Positions 1 to 5,173 of a stretch of DNA of 5,208 bases are shown here, piece by piece (position 1 is the stretch's first letter; each line of letters opens with the position of its first letter). The notes beneath the pieces are model-generated. The model did not search any database and was not told the DNA's origin. It saw only the letters and a list, made by a program, of their open reading frames with translations. The DNA comes from an uncultured candidate division Zixibacteria bacterium (lineage in GTDB: Bacteria > Zixibacteria > MSB-5A5 > GN15 > FEB-12): positions 1-5,208 of the forward strand of contig CAJVYT010000321.1 of assembly GCA_913009765.1 (NCBI GenBank), given 5' to 3'. A program made the translations under genes and the position numbers.

Positions 1-125
1 CCGGCAAAATCATTCCCACTCTTCATTCCAAGTATTATTTACAGTTGAACTTTCAGTTTATCACCTCCCTCTTTACCCAAAGATTCAGATTAATGCAACA
101 ACTTTTTGCCGAAGGCTTACTTGAA
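1..125 (-). other. Cassette 0, 5' end only (partial)
   Basis: This is the first 125 bases of the next cassette, starting just after the G of the GTTCAAG core box of attC-A and running off the left edge. It holds a leader of about 100 bases with a strong Shine-Dalgarno-like run (GGGAGGTG on the minus strand, about 63-70) that no usable start codon follows at normal spacing. Two ATG codons near the edge, at 26-24 and at 13-11, could begin the cassette gene. Each has only 4 to 8 codons in view, so neither can be chosen. Confidence 0.5.
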
Positions 126-193
126 CGTGGTGCTGACCCGGCTGGGGTTGAGCGCCAGCGAATCCCCAGTCGGCGTCCAGCACATTGTTAAGT
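120..193 (-). other. attC: attC-A, recombination site of cassette 1
   Basis: Read on the minus strand, the site opens with R'' ACTTAAC (193-187) and closes with core box R' GTTCAAG (126-120), about 74 bases. The inner arms are GTGCTGGAC and GTCAGCAC, which pair with one extra G in the left arm, the unpaired base expected in an attC fold. A second inner pairing is ACTGGGG with CCCCAG. R'' is the exact complement of the GTTAAGT that begins cassette 1. R' departs from GTTRRRY at one position (C for R). The TAA stop of the cassette 1 gene lies inside R''. Confidence 0.85.
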
Positions 194-679
194 GATCATG
201 TTTTTAATTACATATTCACGGCCCTTGGAAGTTATCGAAAAGCCAGGGGGACTTTCAATACCCATAATTTGTGCGCCAGCTCTGGTTTGAACAATCATTT
301 TATTTTTGCGAAGGATGTCAAGATGATAACTAACGACACTTTGCTGAAGAGAAAGAGCGGAACTCAAATACTCGGCATCGAGTTCTTTTGCCTTGTCAAA
401 GAACAATTGAAGGGTTTTTTCTGTAATTTTATCAAGTTGTTTTATGCCTTGATTTTTTTGAAAGGTTTTGATGATTTCATTGAGTCTGTTTTTCTCTTCA
501 GCACAATTTTGAAGTTCAGATTCAAGTTGTTCCACTCTAACCTCAAGAGATGTAATCTTCTTTTCAGATATGGCGAATTGTTCTCTAAGCAAAGCGACAT
601 GATCTCTAAGGACGGATGCTGAACCATGCTCTTTTATAAGATCTTCTACTTTTTTGAAGATATTTAATGACTCTATCAT
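188..679 (-). CDS. Cassette 1 gene: coiled-coil plus winged-helix putative DNA-binding protein
   Basis: A 163-residue soluble protein of unknown specific function. Residues about 22-75 are rich in E, K, L and Q with heptad-like spacing and should form a coiled coil, probably for dimerisation. Residues about 84-160 look like a winged helix-turn-helix of the ArsR/MarR type: a helix (DKITEKTLQLFFDKA), a helix pair in which LQQSVVSYHLDILRKN would be the recognition helix, then a wing ending in FSITSKGREYV. The ATG at 679 has a good ribosome site (AAGGA about 8 bases upstream) and a leader of 28 bases from the core box. The stop codon falls inside the attC R'' box, so the gene fills its cassette. 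A role as a transcription regulator is inferred from the fold only. No metal-binding cysteine cluster is visible in the helix-turn-helix. Its targets are unknown. Confidence 0.85.
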   Translation of the reverse strand: MIESLNIFKKVEDLIKEHGSASVLRDHVALLREQFAISEKKITSLEVRVEQLESELQNCAEEKNRLNEIIKTFQKNQGIKQLDKITEKTLQLFFDKAKELDAEYLSSALSLQQSVVSYHLDILRKNKMIVQTRAGAQIMGIESPPGFSITSKGREYVIKNMIT

Positions 680-701
680 TTTTTATTTCCTTTACTTTGG
701 C

Positions 702-806
702 ACTTAACGTGGAAGTGAGCTGCGGCACTGATGCGCTGCAAGTTTGCACGGCCTTTTACGAAAAACCCGCGATCTACACGCCGTCAGCTCCACTGGTTTG
801 TTCGGC
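702..806 (-). other. attC: attC-B, recombination site of cassette 2
   Basis: On the minus strand, R'' GCCGAAC (806-800) and R' GTTAAGT (708-702) enclose a 105-base site. The left arm GTGGAGCTGACGGC pairs with the right arm GCCGCAGCTCACTTCCAC, with an unpaired A in AGCTGACGGC against AGCTGCGGC, the expected extrahelical base. The core box is a perfect GTTRRRY. R'' is the complement of the GTTCGGC that begins cassette 2. The central variable part carries a small palindrome, GCAAGTTTGC. Confidence 0.9.
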
Positions 807-868
807 GATTGGCTTGCTATTTTTATTTCTAAGTTTGTAGGATGGATTGTCAAGCCATAGCCCTCGCA

Positions 869-1267
869 TCATTTACCCAAATATTTCTTTAATGCTTTTG
901 CTTCTGCATCCCAAATGTATGCGGCTGCCTTAGTCTCGCTAGCCTTACGCATACCCGAGAATTGATGGGCAGCACCATCTACAGAGAAAACTAGGTTTGG
1001 GTTATTCTTTGCCCCACCAACAATCCATATTCCTGTAACATTTCCAACCCCTGTAGCATGGAAAACAGCACCGACATAATATGCCTTACTGTGGTTACCT
1101 GATTTAACAACAGCGATTTTTGAGATAGGATACTGATCACCAAGCGCTGCTTGGATGATGTTTCTTTGCGCTTCACTTGCTGGTTCAATCTTTATCGATC
1201 CAGCATATGCCACTACTGCCGTCATTAAGATTGCTACACAAATTACCAATAATTGTTTCATTCTCAT
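869..1267 (-). CDS. Cassette 2 gene: small exported protein of unknown function
   Basis: A 132-residue protein with a classical Sec signal peptide: basic start (MRMK), hydrophobic core of about residues 5-19, and a signal peptidase I site AYA/GS after residue 22. The mature protein of about 110 residues is predicted to be periplasmic or secreted. It has no cysteine pair, lipobox or further membrane segment. The single cysteine, residue 10, lies inside the signal peptide. The mature part has a glycine- and valine-rich middle (ATGVGNVTGIWIVGGAKNN) and an alanine- and lysine-rich C-terminus that looks helical. The ATG at 1267 is preferred over the one at 1261 because AAGGAGGA sits at ideal spacing before it. 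The cassette leader is 36 bases. About 60 non-coding bases separate the stop from attC-B. I do not recognise the family. Confidence 0.88.
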   Translation of the reverse strand: MRMKQLLVICVAILMTAVVAYAGSIKIEPASEAQRNIIQAALGDQYPISKIAVVKSGNHSKAYYVGAVFHATGVGNVTGIWIVGGAKNNPNLVFSVDGAAHQFSGMRKASETKAAAYIWDAEAKALKKYLGK

Positions 1268-1269
1268 TT

Positions 1270-1282
1270 CGTTTCCTCCTTG
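1270..1282 (-). promoter_or_regulatory. Strong ribosome binding site of the cassette 2 gene
   Basis: The minus strand reads CCAAGGAGGAAAC just before the ATG at 1267. It is a near-perfect Shine-Dalgarno and decides the start over the in-frame ATG two codons later. It is the strongest such site in front of a full-length cassette gene here. Confidence 0.8.
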
Positions 1283-1297
1283 GCATCATATTCTGTC

Positions 1298-1415
1298 GCC
1301 GAACGCAAAGCTGAGGGGCTGGGCAACGATAATCGAAAAACTATGATAAAGGTAAAAAACTGCCTTTCAAAAACGGCACGGCTTTGCCCAGTCCCTCTCA
1401 AGCGATTTGTTGTGC
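1298..1415 (-). other. attC: attC-C, recombination site of cassette 3
   Basis: On the minus strand, R'' GCACAAC (1415-1409) and R' GTTCGGC (1304-1298) enclose about 118 bases, the longest attC here. The arms pair over TTGAGAGGGACTGGGCA and TGCCCAGCCCCTCA, with one or two extra A residues in the left arm. The centre is AT-rich and less structured. R'' is the complement of the GTTGTGC that begins cassette 3. R' has a C where GTTRRRY expects a purine. Confidence 0.85.
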
Positions 1416-1419
1416 AATT

Positions 1420-2013
1420 TCATTTTTCTCTATTTAAACGATACCACATAATATCATCGTATTGAGTTGGGACAATATCATTATTGAAACTCGTCTTTAT
1501 GTCAGCCTTTATAAGCTTTTGAAGCTTTTTGTAAGTGTTCTTGTCGATTTGCTCTACCGTTTTTGACGAAATGTTTTCATTTGGAAATGATGTTTTGAGA
1601 TGTTTTAATATGGGATTGTCAATAGCTGTATTTAGAAAAGGGAGTAACAACTCCGAAGTGTTTTTTTCTGGCAAACCGGAGTAATAGACATAAACTTTTA
1701 GTGAAACGTCCAACAACTTTGCCGCATGCCCATATAAAGAATATCCAGACTCCTTAATAATTTTACCATCTCTTTTTTTTTGTGCTGTTTTTACGTTGCT
1801 TGTAAACCATTCGCAAAATTTCTTATGAAAAGCGTAAAAATCATTTGCATCTCTAATGTCTTTCAGCTTTTGAAACTCAGCGTACAACTTCTCAGATATT
1901 TCAGGTTTTGAGCCCTTTTCAAACAATCGAATCATAGCTGTAAATGTCAAAGCCATATCAATGACATTTCTCTGTTTAATCTCGGCGGCAATATCTGAAT
2001 TATCTGTATTCAT
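1420..2013 (-). CDS. Cassette 3 gene: uncharacterised 197-residue protein
   Basis: A mostly helical, lysine-rich, soluble protein with no signal peptide or membrane helix. The most family-like part is residues about 90-115 (SLYGHAAKLLDVSLKVYVYY, then SGLP), followed by a proline-separated segment and an aromatic C-terminal motif YDDIMWYRLNR (185-195). From memory the YGxAxKxxxVxLKVYV pattern recurs in uncharacterised proteins, some in cassette arrays, but no function is known to me. The ATG at 2013 lies only 7 bases beyond the core box and has no Shine-Dalgarno; the leader reads ATATAAA. An internal ATG at codon 20 has no better site. Translation may be leaderless-like, or may rely on ribosomes arriving from upstream. 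The stop lies 4 bases from the attC R'' box, so the gene fills the cassette. Confidence 0.85.
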   Translation of the reverse strand: MNTDNSDIAAEIKQRNVIDMALTFTAMIRLFEKGSKPEISEKLYAEFQKLKDIRDANDFYAFHKKFCEWFTSNVKTAQKKRDGKIIKESGYSLYGHAAKLLDVSLKVYVYYSGLPEKNTSELLLPFLNTAIDNPILKHLKTSFPNENISSKTVEQIDKNTYKKLQKLIKADIKTSFNNDIVPTQYDDIMWYRLNREK

Positions 2014-2020
2014 TTTATAT

Positions 2021-2073
2021 GCACAACGCTTAATTCAGCCGCCGAGGTACAAGGTCGGCTGGAATTTTTTGTT
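2021..2073 (-). other. attC: attC-D, recombination site of cassette 4, interrupted by the intron
   Basis: On the minus strand the site should run from R'' GTATAAC to R' GTTGTGC (2027-2021). The last four bases of R'' are separated from the rest by the intron: GTT at 2071-2073 and ATAC at 4186-4189. Joined, the site is 57 bases, typical of a compact attC. The arms AATTCCAGCCG and CGGCTGAATT pair perfectly except for one extra C, the extrahelical base. The rebuilt R'' matches the GTTATAC that begins cassette 4 at 5064-5058. On the plus strand the hairpin is followed by six T residues and TTGTT, directly upstream of the intron. Confidence 0.9.
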
Positions 2074-2306
2074 GTGTGCCGGGCCTTGGCCCGGCTGCTA
2101 TATGGTGATGCCCAATACTATGACACACATATTGGGCAAAGTCCAGACCCAGCCTGATGGAGGCGAAGGGTAGCCAAAGGCAAGGGTGGTACAGTAATGT
2201 ACGCCTGAAGGAAGCCGGAGGCAAAATCGTGGGTCGACGTACAGGTATGCCCCGTACCGAAAGGTAGAGGGCAGGCAGATTTGAGGCGGGGTACGGCAGG
2301 GACGAG

Positions 2307-2320
2307 TCCGCAACACAGGA
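2307..2320 (+). other. Candidate EBS1 loop of the intron
   Basis: In domain I a small hairpin, TCC-GCAACACA-GGA, exposes AACA at 2312-2315. This can pair with the last bases of the 5' exon (TGTT, 2070-2073), as an exon-binding site of a IIC intron would. Only four core pairs are certain, so the assignment is tentative. Confidence 0.4.
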
Positions 2321-2726
2321 TAAAGTCCTCTATCCATCAGTTAGCCAAACCACGTATATCTGACGATCGTGCGATGAAAGTAGCCGTGCTTACCCCGGGA
2401 GGCCCACTACGTCTTGAACGGAGCTTGTTTGTTAATGACCGGACTACAGGAAAACCGGTGAAAAAAAATCCCGGCATCAGTGAATCATCGTATCCTGACC
2501 ACTGATGAGCTAATCCTCTATGGAATAGAACACAAAGAGTCGGATACGACATCAGGCAGACCGACAAGTGAGCAAACCGCAAGGGGCGCATATCGCGTAG
2601 TGGGAGTCAGCAGAGGGCATATTAGACCTGGGTAGGGTGGTAATCCCTGCTAAGGATCAAGGCCCGAACGGTCCCACCTGCCGAATGGCAGGGGTAAATG
2701 AGAGTGGTTATTAGGATGAGCATCTA

Positions 2727-4094
2727 ATGAATTCATTGCAGCAGTGGAAACAACTTGAGTTGTACCGGAATATTCCCACCACCCAGGTGCGTCGGGATAC
2801 CGGTTCTGAAGAGTTTATTGCGAAGCATCTATCTGAAAGCCCGAGAGGACAGATCCGGCTCATGGAGTCAATCCTTGAGCGGAACAACATGAGACGCGCC
2901 ATAAAGCGTGTCATCAAGAACAAAGGTGCCCCTGGCGTGGATGGTATGACGGTCCGCAAGATAAAGAGGTATCTTAAAAGACATTGGACTAAAATTGAGA
3001 AGGCTTTGCTGGATGGGACATATATACCCATGCCCGTCCGACAGAAAGAAATCGGCAAACCAGGGGGAGGAGTTCGTCTCCTTGGAATTCCGACAGTACT
3101 GGACAGGGTAATACAGCAAGCCGTGACACAAGTCCTGAATCAGATCTGGGATCATACCTTCTCGGAAGCGAGCTATGGGTTCCGCCCTGAACGCTCGCAA
3201 CGTGACGCAATCCGTCAGTACCGAGAATATGTACGGCAAGGATTACGATATGTAATAGATATTGATCTGTCGAAATTCTTTGACCGAGTGAACCATGACC
3301 GACTTTTGGCACGCTTGGCCACTCGGATTAAGGATAAGAGGGTATTGAAGCTCATTCGAAGCTTCTTGACCTCAGGTGTCATGATTGGCGGTCTTGAACA
3401 GCCAACGGAAGAGGGAACTCCGCAAGGAGGGCCGCTTTCGCCTCTTCTCTCCAATATCGTCCTTGATGAGCTGGACAAAGAGCTTGAAAAGCGTGGTTTA
3501 TGCTTCGTCCGCTATGCTGATGATTGTGTCATCTTTGTCAGAAGCAAGCAGGCGGGGAACCGAGTAATGGAAAGTATCAGTCGTTTTATCGTAAAGAAAT
3601 TGCGACTGAAAGTAAATGAGGAGAAGAGCGCCATTGGTCGACCGTGGTCGAGTAAATACCTCGGGTTCTGTTTGACGAATTCAAAGAAGAACCCGAAGAT
3701 TCGTATCCATTGGAAGACAATAAAGCGGTTTAGAAAAAGGGTTCGTGAAATCACGGCCCGTCGCCGTGGGCGCAGTCTCTCTCAGGTAATCGGTGAACTC
3801 ATGCAGTTCATGAAAGGCTGGTGGAATTATTATGGCCTGACCGAATCTTTCAATCGTCTTCGTCCTCTGTCCCATTGGGTCAGAAGGCGATTACGGGCTG
3901 TCATTTGGAAGCACTGGAAGAATCGGAGAACTCGTGTGGGAGAACTTCTGAAAAGAGGTGTAAGCCGAGACAAGGCACTGACGACAGGGTGTGCAAGAAA
4001 AGGCCCCTGGCGAATGAGTAAAGTCTTGTGGGTTAATATCGCTCTACCTGATGATTACTTTAAATCTCTCGGACTTTCGTTCCCCTGGATCTGA
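2727..4094 (+). CDS. ltrA: Group II intron reverse transcriptase/maturase
   Basis: The 455-residue intron-encoded protein copies the intron RNA into DNA at the target and helps it splice. Reverse transcriptase blocks appear in order: KNKGAPGVDGMT (64-75), RLLGIPTVLDRVIQQAV (117-133), SYGFRPERSQ (149-158), VIDIDLSKFFD (176-186, catalytic Asp 180), TPQGGPLSPLLSN (231-243), the active site YADD (263-266) and SKYLGF (309-314). The maturase/thumb region follows, with FMKGWWNYYG (361-370) and a very basic C-terminus that ends without an HNH endonuclease, as in class C. All catalytic residues are present and there is no frameshift. The ATG at 2727 has AGGA about 9 bases upstream. About 45 residues precede the first block, a little long for the class. 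The stop lies only 20 bases before domain V, a compact domain IV. Confidence 0.97.
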   Translation: MNSLQQWKQLELYRNIPTTQVRRDTGSEEFIAKHLSESPRGQIRLMESILERNNMRRAIKRVIKNKGAPGVDGMTVRKIKRYLKRHWTKIEKALLDGTYIPMPVRQKEIGKPGGGVRLLGIPTVLDRVIQQAVTQVLNQIWDHTFSEASYGFRPERSQRDAIRQYREYVRQGLRYVIDIDLSKFFDRVNHDRLLARLATRIKDKRVLKLIRSFLTSGVMIGGLEQPTEEGTPQGGPLSPLLSNIVLDELDKELEKRGLCFVRYADDCVIFVRSKQAGNRVMESISRFIVKKLRLKVNEEKSAIGRPWSSKYLGFCLTNSKKNPKIRIHWKTIKRFRKRVREITARRRGRSLSQVIGELMQFMKGWWNYYGLTESFNRLRPLSHWVRRRLRAVIWKHWKNRRTRVGELLKRGVSRDKALTTGCARKGPWRMSKVLWVNIALPDDYFKSLGLSFPWI

Positions 4095-4807
4095 GATCTG
4101 TTTTGATCAGCCGAATCGCCGTATACGGACCCGTATGTACGGTGGTGTGGGAGGGGGGAGCTGTGAGGCTCCTTCCTATCCCGATATACCAGTTCCTTTT
4201 CCCTAATATTAAAATTTATGATTGATTGATCTATTGCTTTTATACTTTTAAAATCCGATATACACGCAAAGGCAAGCCAGTCATTTAAACCCTTATGATC
4301 TCTTTTGAAGTGAACAAGCCCTTTAAACTTTCCATATAATCTATGAATATGGTTATCTGTATAGATGTTAATTCTTACCAGGATATTTTCATAAAGCATG
4401 TACACAGAAAAAATAAAAATAAATGGGAGCAATGAAATAGACAAAAATATTGGTGTTATGAAGTCTAAAAAGGTTTTTTCTTGGGCAAATGCACCAAAAT
4501 TTGAAGATATGAAGCAGAGACCAGACCCAACCATTAAAACACCGAATATTGCAAGTACCCATGACATGAGGTTCTCAACCGGCTTATATTCTTTTTTCAA
4601 CTCAGAAAACGCTAATATAAGTACGGCGATAGATAAAATCGGAACAATAATAAATTCGACGATGAGGCTGAAACTTTGAAACCCAACAATGAATTCCAAG
4701 ATTACTAATAATTTTAAGTGACCTTTAATTGATTTTTTGAAATAGCCTTCCTCTTGATGAATAGTATTAGCTTTAAATAACTCTATAGATGCTACGAAAA
4801 CAAACCA
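4055..4807 (-). CDS. C-terminal fragment of the cassette 4 protein with an antisense-intron tail
   Basis: The second frame of the broken gene is open from 4807. The first possible start within it is a TTG at 4699, which lies inside a membrane helix and has no ribosome site, so independent translation is doubtful. From 4699, residues 1-171 are authentic and contain three membrane segments (about 5-31, 44-66 and 78-103), then a charged cytoplasmic-looking tail. From residue 172 (YRDRKEPHSS onward) the frame crosses into the intron's antisense strand and adds 43 residues before a TAA at 4057-4055. That tail is the complement of domains VI and V and the end of the maturase gene, so it is accidental sequence, not a domain. 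Confidence 0.6.
   Translation of the reverse strand, partial: WFVFVASIELFKANTIHQEEGYFKKSIKGHLKLLVILEFIVGFQSFSLIVEFIIVPILSIAVLILAFSELKKEYKPVENLMSWVLAIFGVLMVGSGLCFISSNFGAFAQEKTFLDFITPIFLSISLLPFIFIFSVYMLYENILVRINIYTDNHIHRLYGKFKGLVHFKRDHKGLNDWLAFACISDFKSIKAIDQSIINFNIREKELVYRDRKEPHSSPLPHHRTYGSVYGDSADQNRSQIQGNESPRDLK
4115..4146 (+). ncRNA. Intron domain V (catalytic hairpin)
   Basis: A 32-base hairpin. The lower stem is nine pairs, ATCGCCGTA (4115-4123) with TACGGTGGT (4138-4146). The two-base bulge TG is at 4136-4137, the upper stem is TACG/CGTA, and the loop is GACC. The catalytic triad is CGC at 4117-4119, the class C form rather than AGC, and its middle G faces a U. These features place the 3' end of the intron and identify the class independently of the protein. 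Confidence 0.88.
4149..4182 (+). ncRNA. Intron domain VI with branch-point adenosine
   Basis: The hairpin follows domain V after a two-base linker. GGG (4149-4151) pairs with CCC (4180-4182), and AGGGGGGAGC (4152-4161) pairs with GCTCCTTCCT (4168-4177), including two G-U pairs, around a loop TGTGAG. A4178 (with T4179) is left unpaired, seven bases before the proposed last base at 4185, the usual branch-point distance. Confidence 0.8.
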
Positions 4808-5039
4808 TAGTATTCTTTAGCTGGTCAAAATCCCATATCCCTATACTCCGTAGAGAAGCAACTATCAGATAAACGTATACCCCCATAAGAGCAAAAATAG
4901 TCAATATTTTTCGATGGCAAAAGGCTAACAGCACATGCTTGGTGGAGTCTCTTATTTCTTTTTTCGTAAAAGCCCAAGACAGAAATATAAGTGCCCAGAA
5001 AAATACCGCTATTTCCCTATTGCTGAATAATTGATCCAT
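4186..5039 (-). pseudogene. Cassette 4 gene: multi-pass membrane protein broken by a frameshift, stop codon split by the intron
   Basis: Two minus-strand frames together make one protein of about 284 residues. The first frame (from the ATG at 5039) runs as far as the codons for LKNT, to about 4809. The second resumes at TGG (4807-4805), reads WFVFVASIELFK, then LKLLVILEFIVGF, and continues to KELV before the intron. A single unmatched base near 4808 separates them (one extra base or two lost). Six or seven hydrophobic segments are visible over the whole, including AVFFWALIFLSWAF, FALMGVYVYLIVASL and FLSISLLPFIFIFSVYML. From memory this matches an uncharacterised conserved membrane protein family with an N-terminal SNREIA motif. 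The native stop was TAA in the R'' box GTATAAC; the intron separates its T (4186) from its AA (2073-2072). The ribosome site is weak (AAGTAG). The cassette has no other gene. Confidence 0.78.
4773..5039 (-). CDS. N-terminal fragment of the cassette 4 membrane protein (88 residues)
   Basis: This open frame would make an 88-residue product if the frameshift is real. Residues 1-77 belong to the original protein and carry two membrane segments, about 9-24 and 46-66. The last 11 residues (MVCFRSIYRVI) are out-of-frame readthrough. The ATG at 5039 is 19 bases inside the cassette core box. A two-segment fragment might still enter the membrane, but nothing shows that it is functional on its own. It should be read as part of the composite gene. 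Confidence 0.6.
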   Translation of the reverse strand: MDQLFSNREIAVFFWALIFLSWAFTKKEIRDSTKHVLLAFCHRKILTIFALMGVYVYLIVASLRSIGIWDFDQLKNTMVCFRSIYRVI

Positions 5040-5050
5040 CTACTTAAATA

Positions 5051-5173
5051 TCATTTGGTATAACGGTGAGTTGAGACGCGCGCGTTTTTTGCGCGTCGAT
5101 ACTCAAACGATTTGTTGGACGAAACCGCTACGCGGCAGGCAATTCCGGGAATTTTGTTCTTTTTGATTAACAT
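5051..5173 (-). CDS. Possible 40-residue ORF crossing attC-E
   Basis: A minus-strand ATG at 5173 has a fair ribosome site (CGAGG, 7 bases upstream) and opens 40 codons: MLIKKNKIPGIACRVAVSSN and on, ending RYTK and TGA at 5053-5051. It runs through the whole attC hairpin and stops 11 bases before the next start at 5039. A stop in the same frame lies just upstream, so the frame is self-contained. It could be a small basic peptide, or simply coupling of translation into cassette 4. It competes with the partial frame below, and only one is likely to be the real cassette 5 gene. Confidence 0.3.
   Translation of the reverse strand: MLIKKNKIPGIACRVAVSSNKSFEYRRAKNARVSTHRYTK
5058..5120 (-). other. 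attC: attC-E, recombination site of cassette 5
   Basis: On the minus strand, R'' GTCCAAC (5120-5114) and R' GTTATAC (5064-5058) enclose 63 bases. The stem pairs TTGAG...GACGCGC with GCGCGTCTCAA around a short A-rich loop, and four extra bases (TATC) sit in the left arm. The core box GTTATAC fits GTTRRRY except for T at one purine position. It is the exact complement of the R'' box rebuilt across the intron. Confidence 0.87.

Larger units (their letters stand above)
2074..4185 (+). mobile_element. Group IIC (IIC-attC type) intron, complete
   Basis: A 2112-base retroelement that splices as RNA and inserts with its own reverse transcriptase. The 5' end GTGTG fits the GUGYG rule. The 3' end has domain V, then domain VI with a bulged A at 4178, then CCCGAT, so the intron ends in the usual AY. 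The joint TTGTT|ATAC agrees exactly with the broken attC. It lies opposite to the cassette genes, as described for IIC-attC introns, which target the attC hairpin followed by TTGTT. The 5' part (2074-2726) has no gene. It is dense in short inverted repeats and purine-rich internal loops, consistent with domains I-III. The encoded protein fills domain IV. Open protein and clean ends suggest a functional or recently active copy. Confidence 0.93.

Noticed and set aside
56..72. Strong Shine-Dalgarno-like run GAGGGAGGTG in the leader of cassette 0
   Set aside because: No ATG, GTG or TTG at normal spacing opens more than a few codons. The nearby GTG and CTG frames stop after 3 and 5 codons.
185..622. 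Plus-strand frame of 145 residues opposite the cassette 1 gene
   Set aside because: It mirrors the minus-strand gene, has no ribosome site, and has the low-complexity look of an antisense shadow. The minus-strand frame matches the cassette structure.
2030..2591. Several open frames of 64 to 84 residues over the 5' part of the intron, both strands
   Set aside because: This is structured intron RNA. The translations are rich in P, R and G, with no family likeness and no ribosome sites.
2711..3875. Open frames in other phases over the maturase gene
   Set aside because: They are shadows of the clear reverse transcriptase frame.
5070..5105. GC-rich hairpin with a T run in attC-E as a terminator
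   Set aside because: The T residues form the loop, not a tail after the stem. The structure is explained by the attC fold.
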